A stretch of DNA of 64,000 nucleotides, from contig NZ_NKYF01000004.1 of the NCBI RefSeq assembly GCF_002262885.1, forward strand, positions 372,710-436,709. Reading direction: 5' to 3'. Numbering within the stretch: position 1 is the first letter of the stretch; the number at the start of each line of letters is the position of its first letter. The stretch comes from Pseudonocardia sp. MH-G8. Lineage in GTDB: Bacteria; Actinomycetota; Actinomycetes; Mycobacteriales; Pseudonocardiaceae. The position numbers were made by a program, and so were the translations under genes. The notes beneath the pieces are model-generated. The model was not told the origin of the DNA. It made no database searches and worked only from the letters and a program-made list of their open reading frames with translations. This document shows, piece after piece, positions 16,870 to 26,345 of the stretch.

Positions 16870-17901
16870 ATGCTGCTCTCGACCCAGCTCCAGTACGGCG
16901 ACGACCCGGTGCGCAACGCGGAGAGCGTGGTCGCCATGGAGCAGGCGGGGCTCGACGTCGTCTGGGTCGCGGAGGCGTACAGCTACGACGCGGTGTCGCT
17001 GATGGGCTACCTCGCCGCGCGCACCGAGCGCGTCCAGATCGGCTCCGGGATCCTGCCCATCTACAGCCGCACGCCCACGCTCACGGCGATGAGCGCCGCA
17101 GGGCTGGACGCGCTGTCCGGTGGCCGCGCGATCCTCGGCCTCGGCGCGTCCGGCCCGCAGGTGATCGAGGGCTTCCACGGCGTGCCCTACGACAAGCCGG
17201 TGGGCCGCACCCGCGAGGTCATCGAGATCTGCCGCAAGGTGTGGCGGCGCGAGCGGGTGACGCACGAGGGGCTCTACACGATCCCGCTGCCCGCCGACCA
17301 GGGCACCGGCCTCGGCAAGCCGCTCAAGCTGATCAACCACCCGAAGCGGGCCGACATCCCGATCTGGGTCGCCGCCCTCGGCGACAAGAACCTGGAGATG
17401 ACGGCCGAGCTCGCCAACGGGTGGCTGCCGCACGCGCTGCTCCCGGAGAAGATGCGCGAGGTGTTCGGGCCCGCCCTCGACGCGGGCTTCGCCAAGCGCG
17501 CGCCCGAACTCGGCCCGCTCCAGATCACCGGCGGCGGGATCCTCGCGCTCGAGGAGGAGATGTTCGAGCCGGCCCGCAACCTCGCCCGCGGGATGTACGC
17601 GCTCTACATCGGTGGCATGGGCGCGCGCGGGCGCAACTTCTACAACACGGTCTTCGCCCGCCAGGGCTACGAGGACGCCGCGAAGCGCGTGCAGGACCTC
17701 TACCTCGACGGACGCAAGGACGAGGCGGCCGCCGCCCTGCCCGACGACTTCATCGACCGGGTCACGCTGATCGGTCCGGCCGGGCACGTCCGGGAACGGA
17801 TCGCCGCGCTGCAGGAAGTAGGGGTGACCCACCTGCACGTCAACCCGGTCACTTCGGACGCCCCCAAGCTGCTCGCGCAGGTCAAGGAGTGGATCGCCTA
17901 G
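16870..17901 (+). CDS. LLM-class F420-dependent oxidoreductase
   Basis: A 343-residue TIM-barrel flavin/F420 enzyme of the luciferase-like monooxygenase class. Typical segments are AMEQAGLDVVWVAEAYSYD, IGSGILPIYSRTPTLTAM, GGRAILGLGASGPQVIEGFH and IPIWVAALGDKNLEMTAELA. The F420 preference is inferred from resemblance to the long actinobacterial F420-type group. The gene has no neighbour to suggest a substrate. The ATG is 93 bases from the divergent ArsR-type gene, which probably controls it, and a strong hairpin follows at 18006. Confidence 0.88.
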   Translation: MLLSTQLQYGDDPVRNAESVVAMEQAGLDVVWVAEAYSYDAVSLMGYLAARTERVQIGSGILPIYSRTPTLTAMSAAGLDALSGGRAILGLGASGPQVIEGFHGVPYDKPVGRTREVIEICRKVWRRERVTHEGLYTIPLPADQGTGLGKPLKLINHPKRADIPIWVAALGDKNLEMTAELANGWLPHALLPEKMREVFGPALDAGFAKRAPELGPLQITGGGILALEEEMFEPARNLARGMYALYIGGMGARGRNFYNTVFARQGYEDAAKRVQDLYLDGRKDEAAAALPDDFIDRVTLIGPAGHVRERIAALQEVGVTHLHVNPVTSDAPKLLAQVKEWIA

Positions 17902-18005
17902 CACCGCGGGAGAGCGCGGCGTGTGCCGCACAACCGCGGGTGATCAGCGCTTCGGTGCGCGCACGGCCGGATCCGGCCGCTGCTGCACCGAGCCGACGAT
18001 CACGT

Positions 18006-18032
18006 GGGCCGTGGTGCTCGCCACCACGGCCC
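18006..18032 (+). terminator. GC-rich hairpin terminator after oxidoreductase gene
   Basis: GGGCCGTGGTG and CACCACGGCCC form a perfect 11-bp stem with a 5-base loop about 100 bases past the stop. There is no U tail, as is usual for actinomycete terminators. A CGGCCGGATCCGGCCG palindrome precedes it at 17974-17989. Confidence 0.6.
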
Positions 18033-18142
18033 ATGCCGCCACGACGCGGGCGTGGCGTTCGCGTGAAGCACCGGGGCGAGTCGATCACGCTGAGTGACTG
18101 CGCCACACTCAATGCCGACGACCCCCGACCGCAGGAGCGCGC

Positions 18143-18943
18143 GTGTCCGACCCCGCCATCGCCGTGTCCGACCGACCGATGGCGTCGCACCAGTACCGCT
18201 ACGTCGAGACGCATGCCTGGTGGCTTGGCACCTTCGGCCCGCACCAGCACCTCACCGAGCACCGCCTGCGGCAGTGGGTGCCCGCCCTTCCGGAACGCGA
18301 GTGGGTGCTCGAGCGCGAGCTGACGGGCGCGCAACGCTGGCTCGCCGGCTCGGCGGAGGAGGCCCGCGCCGACGGGTTCGACCTGCGCGACATCGCGCCC
18401 GTCGGCCGCTTCCGGGCCCCGTACGGCGACTTCGACGCCGGTCCCGACGCCGACCTGGGCATGGACCTCGACGACGCGTTCTGCGCTCGCCCCCGCCCAC
18501 CGCGGCGGGGCAGCTGGCAGTCACCCACCCCCGAGTTCCTGCAGCGGCTCCCGCGCGACCCCGAGGTGCTGCTCGGCCGCCTGCGCGAGGACAACCCGGG
18601 CAGCTGGTTCGGGCCGTTCGCCGCCGCCGTCACCGCCCTGCGCACGGCTCTGGTGCCCGCAGAGCTGCGGGCCGCGTTCTTCCGCGCCCTCTCCGCGCTG
18701 CCGGGCGTCCGCCTCGCCGACGAGGCCGTGAACGTCGACGGGCACGCGTGCGTGGCCCTCGTCCACGACGCCGGGCGCACGCGCACCGAACTGCTGCTCG
18801 ACCCGTCGGACGGCCAGTTCGCCGGCGAGCGCGACACGCTGCGCAGCGACTCCCGCTTCGGGCTGCCGGCAGGCACCGTGATCAGCACCACGGCGGTGCG
18901 CACGGCGGTCGTCGACGCGGCCGGTGAGCTCCCGGCCACCTGA
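18143..18943 (+). CDS. CU044_5270-like protein
   Basis: A 266-residue protein. The region from about residue 125 (TPEFLQRLPRDPEVLLGRLR, then FFRALSALPGVRLADEAVNV and LLLDPSDGQFAGER) matches the actinobacterial CU044_5270 pattern, a domain of unknown function usually placed in membrane proteins beside ECF sigma factors. Here no membrane span and no adjacent sigma gene are present, so it looks like a soluble relative. The start is GTG 18143, with AGGAG 6 bases before it. Confidence 0.65.
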   Translation: MSDPAIAVSDRPMASHQYRYVETHAWWLGTFGPHQHLTEHRLRQWVPALPEREWVLERELTGAQRWLAGSAEEARADGFDLRDIAPVGRFRAPYGDFDAGPDADLGMDLDDAFCARPRPPRRGSWQSPTPEFLQRLPRDPEVLLGRLREDNPGSWFGPFAAAVTALRTALVPAELRAAFFRALSALPGVRLADEAVNVDGHACVALVHDAGRTRTELLLDPSDGQFAGERDTLRSDSRFGLPAGTVISTTAVRTAVVDAAGELPAT

Positions 18944-19068
18944 ACCGACCCCTGAACCGGTGCAGCTGCGCGCCTCCCGTGCGCGGTACCCGGCCCCGGA
19001 TCGTGAGGACTAACCTGGCAGGAAGTCCTCGGCGATGACGATGCGATCCGATCAAGGCGGTCTTCAGC

Positions 19069-22000
19069 GTGTCCAGCAGCAGTACGTCCAGTCCGGCAGA
19101 CGAGTTCGGCCCCAACGAGTGGCTCGTCGAGGAGATGTACCAGCGATTCCTCGACGACCCGAGCACCGTCGACCCGGCATGGCACGAGTTCTTCGCCGAC
19201 TACCGCCCCACCGACTCCGTGACCGAACGTCCCGCCGCCCGCGGTGACGCGGCACAGTCCGTGCAGCAGGCCGCGCAGCGCCCCGTGGCCGCGTCCGCTC
19301 CGTCCCAGGCGCCCACCGCGCCGGCCCCCCGTCCCACGGCCGAGGCAGCCGAGCCCACCGAGCGCACGCGGGTCGCCGACCGCAGTGCGCTCACCCCACC
19401 GCCCGCGGCCGGCGCGAACGGTCGCGCTCCCGCCCGCGCGGCAACCTCCACGACCACCGGGGGCACGCCGTCCAAGCCGGCCGCCGGCAGCACCTCGCAG
19501 GCCGCCCGGCCCGCGGGCCTGTCCGGCGACGACGGCGCGGGCACCTCCACCCCGCTGCGGGGCGCCGCGAACGCGGTCGTCAAGAACATGAACGCCTCGC
19601 TCACCGTGCCCACGGCCACGAGCGTGCGCGCGGTCCCGGCGAAGCTGCTCGCCGACAACCGCGTCGTCATCAACAACCAGCTCAAGCGCACCCGCGGCGG
19701 GAAGATCTCCTTCACGCACCTGATCGGCTACGCGCTCGTCAAGGCCCTCGCCGACTTCCCGGGCATGAACCGCCACTTCGCCGAGAACGACGGCAAGCCC
19801 ACCGTGGTGCAGCCCGAGCACGTCAACCTCGGGCTCGCGATCGACCTGCCGGGCAAGAACGGGCAGCGCTCGCTCGTCGTCGTCTCGATCAAGGGCTGCG
19901 AGACGATGAACTTCGCGCAGTTCTGGTCGGCCTACGAGGCGATCGTGCACAAGGCTCGCGGGGGCAGCCTGGCGGCCGAGGACTTCGCGGGCACCACCAT
20001 CAGCCTCACCAACCCCGGCACGCTGGGCACCAACCACTCGGTGCCGCGGCTGATGCAGGGCCAGGGCGCGATCATCGGCGTCGGCGCGATGGAGTACCCG
20101 GCCGAGTTCCAGGGCGCGAGCGAGGAGCGGCTGTCCGAGTTCGGCGTCAGCAAGATCATCACGCTGACCTCGACCTACGACCACCGGATCATCCAGGGCG
20201 CCGAGTCCGGCGACTTCCTGCGCCGCGTGCACGCGCTGCTGCTGGGCGAGGACCAGTTCTACGACCAGATCTTCCGCTCGCTCCGGGTGCCCTACGAGCC
20301 CGTGCGATGGGTCAAGGACATCCCCGAGGGCGCGGTCGACAAGACCGCCCGCGTGATCGAGGTGATCGACGCGCACCGCACGCGCGGGCACCTCATGGCC
20401 GACACCGACCCGCTCAACTACCGCCAGCGCCGCCACCCCGACCTGGACATCCTCTCCCACGGGCTGACGCTGTGGGACCTCGACCGCGAGTTCGCGGTCG
20501 GTGGGTTCGCCGGGAAGCAGCACATGAAGCTGCGCGACGTGCTCGGTGTGCTGCGCGACGCCTACTGCCGCACGATCGGCACCGAGTACATGCACATCGC
20601 CGACCCCGAGCAGCGCGACTGGCTGCAGGAGCGCATCGAGGTGCCGCACCAGAAGCCGAACGCCGCCGAGCAGAAGTACGTGCTCTCCAAGCTCAACGCG
20701 GCCGAGGCGTTCGAGACGTTCCTGCAGACCAAGTACGTCGGGCAGAAGCGGTTCTCCCTCGAGGGCGGCGAGACCGTCATCCCGCTGCTGGACGCCGTGC
20801 TGGACAAGGCCGCCGAGCAGGAGCTCGACGAGGTCGTCATCGGCATGCCGCACCGCGGCCGGCTCAACGTGCTCGCCAACATCGTCGGCAAGCCGATCAG
20901 CCAGATCTTCCGCGAGTTCGAGGGCAACCTCGACCCGGGCCAGGCCCACGGCTCCGGTGACGTGAAGTACCACCTGGGCGCCGAGGGCAAGTACTTCCGG
21001 ATGTTCGGCGACGGCGAGACGGTCGTGTCGCTGGCGTCCAACCCGTCGCACCTGGAGGCCGTCGACCCGGTGCTCGAGGGCATCGTGCGCGCCAAGCAGG
21101 ACCTCCTCGACAAGGGCGAAGGCGGCTTCAGCGTCCTGCCGCTGATGATGCACGGCGACGCGGCGTTCGCCGGCCAGGGCGTCGTCGCGGAGACGCTGAA
21201 CCTCGCCAAGCTGCGCGGCTACCGCACCGGAGGCACGGTGCACGTCGTCGTCAACAACCAGGTCGGCTTCACCACCGCGCCGGAGCACTCGCGCAGCTCG
21301 CAGTACTCCACCGACGTCGCGAAGATGATCGACGCGCCGGTCTTCCACGTGAACGGCGACGACCCGGAGGCCTGCGTCTGGGTGGCCAAACTGGCCGTCG
21401 AGTACCGGCGGCGGTGGAACAACGACGTCGTGATCGACATGATCTGCTACCGGCGGCGCGGCCACAACGAGGGCGACGACCCCTCGATGACGCAGCCGGC
21501 GATGTACGACATCATCGACGCCAAGCGCAGCGTCCGGAAGATCTACACCGAGTCGCTGATCGGCCGTGGCGACATCACCATGGAGGAGGCCGAGCACGCG
21601 CTCAAGGACTTCTCCAACCAGCTCGAGCACGTCTTCAACGAGGTCCGCGAGCTGGAGAAGACCGCGCCGGCCCCGAGCCCGTCGGTGGAGAAGGAGCAGT
21701 CGGTGCCCACCGACCTCGACACCTCGGTGTCGCTGGAGGTCGTGCACCGCATCGGCGACGCGCACGTCGAGCTGCCCGAGGGCTTCAACGTGCACCAGCG
21801 GGTCAACCCGGTGCTGCAGAAGCGCGAGAAGATGTCGCGCGAAGGCAACATCGACTGGGCGTTCGGCGAGCTGCTCGCCCTCGGCTCGCTCGTGATGGAC
21901 GGCAAGCTCGTGCGATTGTCCGGGCAGGACACCCGCCGCGGCACGTTCGTGCAGCGCCACTCCGTGGTGATCGACCGGCGCACCGGCGAGGAGTACTACC

Positions 22001-22890
22001 CGCTGCGCAACCTGTCGCAGGACCAGGAGCGGTTCCTGCCCTACGACTCCGCGCTCTCGGAGTTCGCCGCGGTCGGCTTCGAGTACGGCTACTCCGTGGC
22101 CAACCCCGAGGCGTTCGTGGCGTGGGAAGCGCAGTTCGGCGACTTCGTCAACGGCGCTCAGTCGATCATCGACGAGTTCATCTCGTCCGGTGAGGCCAAG
22201 TGGGGCCAGATGTCCGACGTCGCGCTGATGCTCCCGCACGGCCTGGAGGGCCAGGGCCCGGACCACTCGTCGGGCCGCATCGAGCGCTTCCTCCAGCTGT
22301 GCGCCGAGGGCTCGATGACCGTGGCCATCCCCACCGAGCCGGCCAACTACTTCCACCTGCTGCGCCGGCACGCGATGGACGGTGTGCGCCGGCCGCTGGT
22401 GGTGTTCACGCCCAAGTGGATGCTGCGGGCCAAGCAGGCCGTCAGCCCGCTCGCCGATTTCACCGGCGGCCGCTTCCGCCCGATCATCGACGACCCGCAG
22501 TACCGGGACAACGACGGTCCGGCGTCCGACGTGCGCAAGGTCCTGCTCTGCTACGGCAAGCTCTACTACGAGCTCGCGGCCGCGCGGGAGAAGCGGGGCG
22601 TCGAGAACACCGCGATCGTCCGCGTGGAGCAGCTGTACCCGGTTCCGGACCGCCAGCTCGCCGCCGTGCTGGAGCGCTACCCGAACGCGGAGGACATCCG
22701 CTGGGTCCAGGAGGAGCCGGCCAACCAGGGCGCGTGGCCGTTCATGGGCCTGGAGCTGCCGGCGAAGCTGCCGCGGCTCGTCGGATTCCGGCGCGTCTCG
22801 CGGCGTCGGATGGCGGCCCCCGCCCCCGGTTCGGGGAAGGTGCACGAGGTGGAGCAGACGGCCCTGATCGACGAGGCCCTGGGAGAGTAG
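19069..22890 (+). CDS. kgd: Multifunctional 2-oxoglutarate dehydrogenase/decarboxylase
   Basis: A 1273-residue fused enzyme of the actinobacterial Kgd/SucA type, central to the TCA cycle. Residues 13-45 are the conserved E1 leader ([18 protein letters not shown]). Residues 46-160 are a Pro/Ala/Thr-rich disordered linker. Residues 160-380 are an E2-type acyltransferase domain ending in [10 protein letters not shown] (371-380) with its catalytic His-Arg. The remainder is the ThDP-dependent E1 domain with [14 protein letters not shown], the [16 protein letters not shown] to NNQVGFTT cofactor motif, and [15 protein letters not shown]. The GTG at 19069 follows AAGGCGG. This is full length for mycobacterial and corynebacterial homologues. 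Confidence 0.97.
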   Translation: MSSSSTSSPADEFGPNEWLVEEMYQRFLDDPSTVDPAWHEFFADYRPTDSVTERPAARGDAAQSVQQAAQRPVAASAPSQAPTAPAPRPTAEAAEPTERTRVADRSALTPPPAAGANGRAPARAATSTTTGGTPSKPAAGSTSQAARPAGLSGDDGAGTSTPLRGAANAVVKNMNASLTVPTATSVRAVPAKLLADNRVVINNQLKRTRGGKISFTHLIGYALVKALADFPGMNRHFAENDGKPTVVQPEHVNLGLAIDLPGKNGQRSLVVVSIKGCETMNFAQFWSAYEAIVHKARGGSLAAEDFAGTTISLTNPGTLGTNHSVPRLMQGQGAIIGVGAMEYPAEFQGASEERLSEFGVSKIITLTSTYDHRIIQGAESGDFLRRVHALLLGEDQFYDQIFRSLRVPYEPVRWVKDIPEGAVDKTARVIEVIDAHRTRGHLMADTDPLNYRQRRHPDLDILSHGLTLWDLDREFAVGGFAGKQHMKLRDVLGVLRDAYCRTIGTEYMHIADPEQRDWLQERIEVPHQKPNAAEQKYVLSKLNAAEAFETFLQTKYVGQKRFSLEGGETVIPLLDAVLDKAAEQELDEVVIGMPHRGRLNVLANIVGKPISQIFREFEGNLDPGQAHGSGDVKYHLGAEGKYFRMFGDGETVVSLASNPSHLEAVDPVLEGIVRAKQDLLDKGEGGFSVLPLMMHGDAAFAGQGVVAETLNLAKLRGYRTGGTVHVVVNNQVGFTTAPEHSRSSQYSTDVAKMIDAPVFHVNGDDPEACVWVAKLAVEYRRRWNNDVVIDMICYRRRGHNEGDDPSMTQPAMYDIIDAKRSVRKIYTESLIGRGDITMEEAEHALKDFSNQLEHVFNEVRELEKTAPAPSPSVEKEQSVPTDLDTSVSLEVVHRIGDAHVELPEGFNVHQRVNPVLQKREKMSREGNIDWAFGELLALGSLVMDGKLVRLSGQDTRRGTFVQRHSVVIDRRTGEEYYPLRNLSQDQERFLPYDSALSEFAAVGFEYGYSVANPEAFVAWEAQFGDFVNGAQSIIDEFISSGEAKWGQMSDVALMLPHGLEGQGPDHSSGRIERFLQLCAEGSMTVAIPTEPANYFHLLRRHAMDGVRRPLVVFTPKWMLRAKQAVSPLADFTGGRFRPIIDDPQYRDNDGPASDVRKVLLCYGKLYYELAAAREKRGVENTAIVRVEQLYPVPDRQLAAVLERYPNAEDIRWVQEEPANQGAWPFMGLELPAKLPRLVGFRRVSRRRMAAPAPGSGKVHEVEQTALIDEALGE

Positions 22891-22892
22891 CT

Positions 22893-23075
22893 GTGTACGC
22901 CACGGACCGAGGTATCGAAGAGCTCGCAGAACGGCGCGGTGACGAGCAGCTCAGCGTGGAGTGGCTGGCCGAGCGGCTGCGCGTGTTCGTCGACCTCAAC
23001 CCCGCCTTCGAGGACGCCGTCGATCGCGTCGCGAGCTTCCTGGCCCGCGACGACGCCGACGACCCTGACGCCTGA
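22893..23075 (+). CDS. DUF6104-like small protein downstream of kgd
   Basis: A 60-residue acidic protein reading YATDRGIEELAERRGDEQLS and then VEWLAERLRVFVDLNPAFED. It matches the short DUF6104-like proteins that often follow kgd in actinobacteria. Its GTG lies two bases after the kgd stop, and the ribosome site GGGAG is inside the end of kgd, so it is translationally coupled. Function is unknown; the conserved position suggests a link to the 2-oxoglutarate dehydrogenase complex. A 17-bp hairpin follows 20 bases later. Confidence 0.8.
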   Translation: MYATDRGIEELAERRGDEQLSVEWLAERLRVFVDLNPAFEDAVDRVASFLARDDADDPDA

Positions 23076-23095
23076 CACCGCAACACGCACACCTC

Positions 23096-23134
23096 CAGGC
23101 CCCGACTCGCGGCACTCCCGCGAGTCGGGGCCTG
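23096..23134 (+). terminator. Strong 17-bp hairpin ending the kgd operon
   Basis: A perfect 17-bp stem (23096-23112 with 23118-23134, loop CACTC) begins 20 bases after the small gene. Its arms contain CCCCGACTCGCGG, the same motif that recurs at 11853, 23434 and 24466-24567, so this terminator is a member of a dispersed repeat family. Confidence 0.75.
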
Positions 23135-23276
23135 CGTGCGTCCGAGTCGCGCTCGGACCCGCGCGAGTCGCGACATGAGCCCCGCGAATCGCGGCGTGAG
23201 TCCCGCGACGCGAGCAGCGCGGCGGTCGTCAGCACCGGTCGCCGCGGGTGTCGGTGTCTGCGGCCGCCCTTCAGGA

Positions 23277-23420
23277 GATCATCGCCCCGGTGCATCTCCG
23301 GCGACATGTCGCCGTTCGTGCACCAACCGGGCGATCATGAACGCGGGTTCCGACCGAGATCATCGCATGGGTGCAGAAGCGGCGACAGGTCGCCGGGAAT
23401 GCGCCAAACCGGCGATCATC
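23277..23420. repeat. Two tandem 63-bp palindromic repeats, 81-bp period
   Basis: Units 23277-23339 and 23358-23420 are both 63 bp. Each is an imperfect palindrome built as GATCATCGC ... CGGCGAC-NN-GTCGCCG ... GGCGATCAT. The outer arms and central hairpin are the same in both, while the flanking loops differ. The inner arm GGTGCA/TGCACC pairs perfectly in unit 1 and partly in unit 2. The structure resembles REP/PU-type intergenic elements. Unit 2 overlaps the last codon and the stop of the SnoaL-like gene on the other strand. Confidence 0.85.
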
Positions 23421-23874
23421 GGCCTGCGCTCCGCGACTCGCGGTCTGGATGCGGGTGAGCCGTGGGCTCGGTCGGTCGGTGCCCGGTGCTCGGAAGCACC
23501 TGTCGGGCCGCGATCCGCCAGCCGCCGTCGGTGCGCGCGACGCGGTCGACGTAGACGACGCTGCCCGCCCGGCCGTCGCGGAGGACGCCGATGCCCTTCG
23601 ACCGGACGTGCGCGGTGCCGTCGACGCCCTCGGTGACCACGACGTTGGTCACGTGATGCCCGACGGGGTTGCGCTCGTCGTCGGCGAACGCCTCCGCCAC
23701 CGCGCGGAACTCCGGAACACCGCGGATCGTGCCCTGTCCCATCGCCGTGACGTCATAGACGGCGTCCGGCGCGAACAGCTCGTCGAGGCGGTGCAGCTCG
23801 CGGGCGTCCACGAGGTGCCCGTGCAGAGCGACGAGCTGCTGGATCGCCACGATGTCGTCCGCCGTCAGCGCCAT
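23416..23874 (-). CDS. SnoaL-like / NTF2-like protein
   Basis: A 152-residue NTF2-fold protein (ADDIVAIQQLVALHGHLVDA, LFAPDAVYDVTAMG, GHHVTNVVVTEGVDGTAHVR, GWRIAARQVLPS). Members include small isomerases, hydratases and binders. The last dozen residues (about HPHPDRESRSAGR) are encoded by intergenic-type repeat sequence and the stop lies inside the second 63-bp palindrome, so the natural C-terminus may have been rewritten by the repeat. The ATG at 23874 is close to a palindromic operator shared with the divergent MarR gene. Confidence 0.8.
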   Translation of the reverse strand: MALTADDIVAIQQLVALHGHLVDARELHRLDELFAPDAVYDVTAMGQGTIRGVPEFRAVAEAFADDERNPVGHHVTNVVVTEGVDGTAHVRSKGIGVLRDGRAGSVVYVDRVARTDGGWRIAARQVLPSTGHRPTEPTAHPHPDRESRSAGR

Positions 23875-23891
23875 ACCCAGACGCTAGGCAA

Positions 23892-23909
23892 TTGACAACG
23901 TGTTGTCAA
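23892..23909. promoter_or_regulatory. MarR-type palindromic operator
   Basis: TTGACAAC-GT-GTTGTCAA has perfect 8-bp arms in the 60-base region between the divergent SnoaL-like and MarR-like genes. On both strands the arm supplies a -35-like TTGACA, so bound regulator would block either promoter. This is the classical arrangement of a MarR dimer site. Confidence 0.75.
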
Positions 23910-23934
23910 AGCGATGCGGTGGGAGGATGCGACG

Positions 23935-24411
23935 ATGGAGGCCGTGGACGCCCGGGCGGAGGAGTTCCTCGCCCTCATGCGGGCGGTGGGGGCGCTGCAC
24001 CGCTCGTTGCACGACGTGGGCGACGCCGTCGCGGCCAGCGCGAACCAGAGCCGCGCCCGCAGCACCTGCCTGCAGCAGATCGCGGGAGGCCCGCGCACGG
24101 TCGCCGACATCGGCGAGCGGCTCGGCCTCGCCCGCCAGGGCGTGCAGCGGGTGGCCGACCTCCTCGTGGCCGACGGCCTGGCCACCTACACCGACAACCC
24201 GCGGCACCGGCGCGCGAAGCTGCTGATGCTGACCGCTGCGGGCGAGCGCGCGCTCGCGACGATGGACGCAGCGCACCGTCGCTGGGTCGCCGACACCGCA
24301 CCCGAGCTGGTGCCGCTGCGCCTTCCCGAACTCACCGACCACCTCGACGCCGTCCGCCACGCCGTCGATGCGGCCCGCCGGCCCGACAGCCGGTCGGCGG
24401 AGCGCTCGTAG
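23935..24411 (+). CDS. MarR-family transcriptional regulator
   Basis: A 158-residue winged-helix regulator: dimer helix (EEFLALMRAVGALHRSLHDV), recognition region (GPRTVADIGERLGLARQGVQ, RVADLLVADGLATY), wing (NPRHRRAKLLMLTAAGERAL) and C-terminal helices. The ATG at 23935 follows GGGAGG by 8 bases; an ATG at 23914 has no ribosome site. It is divergent from a SnoaL-like gene across an 18-bp palindrome and very likely represses both. Confidence 0.88.
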   Translation: MEAVDARAEEFLALMRAVGALHRSLHDVGDAVAASANQSRARSTCLQQIAGGPRTVADIGERLGLARQGVQRVADLLVADGLATYTDNPRHRRAKLLMLTAAGERALATMDAAHRRWVADTAPELVPLRLPELTDHLDAVRHAVDAARRPDSRSAERS

Positions 24412-24465
24412 CGTTCGCGAGCTCCCCGTCCCGACGCTCGACACCGCGACACATCCACACCAGGA

Positions 24466-24595
24466 CCCCGACTCGCGGACAACGACGGCACGACTCCCGC
24501 GCACCCACCCCCCGACTCGCGGACAACTACGGCGCGACTCGCGTGTGGCCGCCCCCGACTCGCGGACGGCCGAGCGCGACTCGCGGGTCGTCCGA
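24466..24595. repeat. Array of CCCCGACTCGCGGAC repeats
   Basis: Identical 15-bp cores start at 24466, 24510 and 24553 (spacing 44 and 43 bases). The first two are followed by ACAACNACGGC and a degenerate CGACTCSCG half-site. The array fills most of the intergenic gap between the MarR gene and the amidohydrolase. Related single units occur at 11853, 23096 and 23434. Confidence 0.75.
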
Positions 24596-24628
24596 CCTGC
24601 CTCGCGGCGTGGGCGGGAGATCCGCGGG

Positions 24629-26263
24629 CTACCCCGCGGAGCGCTCGTAGGCGAGTTCGCCACCCACGACGGTCGCGAGCACGTCGATCCCGGCGATCCC
24701 CGCGGGGTCGACGGCGAGCAGGTCGTCGGACAGCACGGTGAAGTCGGCGAGCGCCCCGACGGCGAGCGTGCCCTTGCGGTGCTCCTCGCGCACCGCGTAC
24801 GCCGAGCCGTGGGTGTAGGCGCGCAGCGCATGCTCCGCGGTGATGCGCTCCCCCGGCGCGAGGTCCTGGCCCGAGCGGGTGCGCCGGTTGACCATGTCGT
24901 GGATGCCGAGCAGCGGGGCCCCGTCGACGACGGGCGCGTCGCTGCTGCCGGGCAGGACCATGCCGGCGTCGAGGAGGCTGCGCATCCGGTAGCAGTGCTC
25001 GCTGCGCCCGGGGCCGAGTGCGGTGCGCATGCCGTCGCCGAGCTCGGTGATGAACCGGCCCTGCGGCACCGCGACGACGCCGAGCGCCGCCGCCCGGGCG
25101 ACCTGCCGGTCGTCGGCCACGGCGAAGTGCTCGATGCGGTGGCGGGTGTCGGACCGCGGGTACTCGCGCTGGGCCTGCTCGTACACGTCGAGCACGTGGT
25201 CTACCGCGGCGTCGCCGATGGCGTGCGCGGCCACCTGCCAGCCCGCCCGGTGCGCGCCCACCAGCAGTGGCGCCAACTCCTGCGGGTCGAACAGCATGAA
25301 CCCGGTGTTGTCGTCCTCACCGGCGTAGCAGCACGTCATCGCGGCCGAGCGGCCGATGAGCGAGCCGTCGGTGAGGATCTTGACCGGTCCGATCCGGAGC
25401 CACTCGTCGCCGAACCCGCTGCGCAGGCCCAGGTCCAACGCGCGTAGCCCGTCCTCGCCGGCGACGGCGTGCAGCGCGGTGACGTAGGGCATCAGCGTCA
25501 TCCGCACGCCGAGCGCGCCCGACTCGCGGGCTCGCTGGAACGCGTGCAGGTCGAGCGGGCTGTTGCCGAGCCCGTCGATGGTGCCGATCCCGGGCTCGGT
25601 CGCGCTGGTCAGGCCCTCGGACAGCGCCACCCGGGATGCCTCGGCGATGTTGGCCTCGATCTCGGCCACCGGCAGGGGTTCGAACGCGCCCCGCACCAGC
25701 GGCATCGCCCGCTCCTGCAGCAACCCGGCCGGGCGCCCGTCGGGGCCGCGCACCACGTGCCCGCCCTCGACGTCGGGCACGCCGTCGCGGCCCGGGAAGC
25801 CCGCCCGCGCGAACGCCTCGGTGTTGGCCACGCCCATGTGCCCCGAGACGTGCTCGATCCAGATCGGGCGCCCACCGGTCACCTCGTCGAGCCGCTCGGC
25901 GAGCGGATGCGCACCGATCTTGTTCTGGTCGTAGCCGCCCGCATGGACCCACGCGTCCCGGGGCAGGGCGTCGGCGGCCCGCGCGACCGCGGCGTAGAGC
26001 GCGTCGAGCGTGGTCACCAGGTGCGAGCGCAGGTCCAGCGCCCGCAGCCGGCGGCCCCGCATGCTCAGGTGGTGGTGGGCGTCGTTGAAACCGGGGACGG
26101 CGCAGGCGCCCCCGAGGTCGACGGTCCGGGCGGCGCCCAGCCCTTCCAGCTCCTCGTCGAACCCCACGATGCGTCCGCCGAGCACGCCGACCCGGTGCGC
26201 CCGCGGTCGCGCCGGGTCCATCGTGACGAACCTGCCACCTTCGTAGATCGCATCCACCCGCAT
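24629..26263 (-). CDS. Amidohydrolase (YtcJ-like, amidohydrolase_3 family)
   Basis: A 544-residue metal-dependent hydrolase. The metal ligands are visible as FNDAHHHLSM near residue 65, AHAIGDAAVDHVLDVY near 325, RIEHFAVADD near 350 and SSDAPVVDGAPL near 420, with the C-terminal beta-sandwich around KGTLAVGALADFTVLSDDLL. YtcJ-like enzymes hydrolyse diverse amides or imidates; the substrate is unknown. The ATG at 26263 is preferred over an in-frame GTG at 26281. It is divergent from a LysR regulator, which may control it. Confidence 0.88.
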   Translation of the reverse strand: MRVDAIYEGGRFVTMDPARPRAHRVGVLGGRIVGFDEELEGLGAARTVDLGGACAVPGFNDAHHHLSMRGRRLRALDLRSHLVTTLDALYAAVARAADALPRDAWVHAGGYDQNKIGAHPLAERLDEVTGGRPIWIEHVSGHMGVANTEAFARAGFPGRDGVPDVEGGHVVRGPDGRPAGLLQERAMPLVRGAFEPLPVAEIEANIAEASRVALSEGLTSATEPGIGTIDGLGNSPLDLHAFQRARESGALGVRMTLMPYVTALHAVAGEDGLRALDLGLRSGFGDEWLRIGPVKILTDGSLIGRSAAMTCCYAGEDDNTGFMLFDPQELAPLLVGAHRAGWQVAAHAIGDAAVDHVLDVYEQAQREYPRSDTRHRIEHFAVADDRQVARAAALGVVAVPQGRFITELGDGMRTALGPGRSEHCYRMRSLLDAGMVLPGSSDAPVVDGAPLLGIHDMVNRRTRSGQDLAPGERITAEHALRAYTHGSAYAVREEHRKGTLAVGALADFTVLSDDLLAVDPAGIAGIDVLATVVGGELAYERSAG

Positions 26264-26320
26264 CGTCGGGACGCTACGCACGCCCGTCCGGACCCGCGAC
26301 TACGAGAACTGGTGGCTGCC

Positions 26321-26337
26321 CATGCCGATGCGGCATG
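26321..26337. promoter_or_regulatory. LysR-type operator candidate
   Basis: CATGCCG-ATG-CGGCATG is a perfect 7-bp inverted repeat, 8 bases before the LysR GTG start and about 58 bases from the divergent amidohydrolase start. It lies between the two genes, where LysR-type regulators usually bind, though it does not show the textbook T-N11-A form. Confidence 0.5.
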
Positions 26338-26345
26338 GTGCGGCC

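Noticed and set aside
18199-22845. Frame of 1548 codons antisense to kgd
   Set aside because: It runs through the CU044_5270-like gene and kgd in reverse and has no ribosome site, domain or sensible composition.
23277-23420. CRISPR array
   Set aside because: Only two units, both palindromic throughout and without unique spacers of regular length; no cas genes nearby.
24466-24595. CRISPR array in the CCCCGACTCGCGGAC repeats
   Set aside because: The repeat core is 15 bp with degenerate copies of itself in the intervals, and the motif recurs elsewhere as single units and as a terminator arm.
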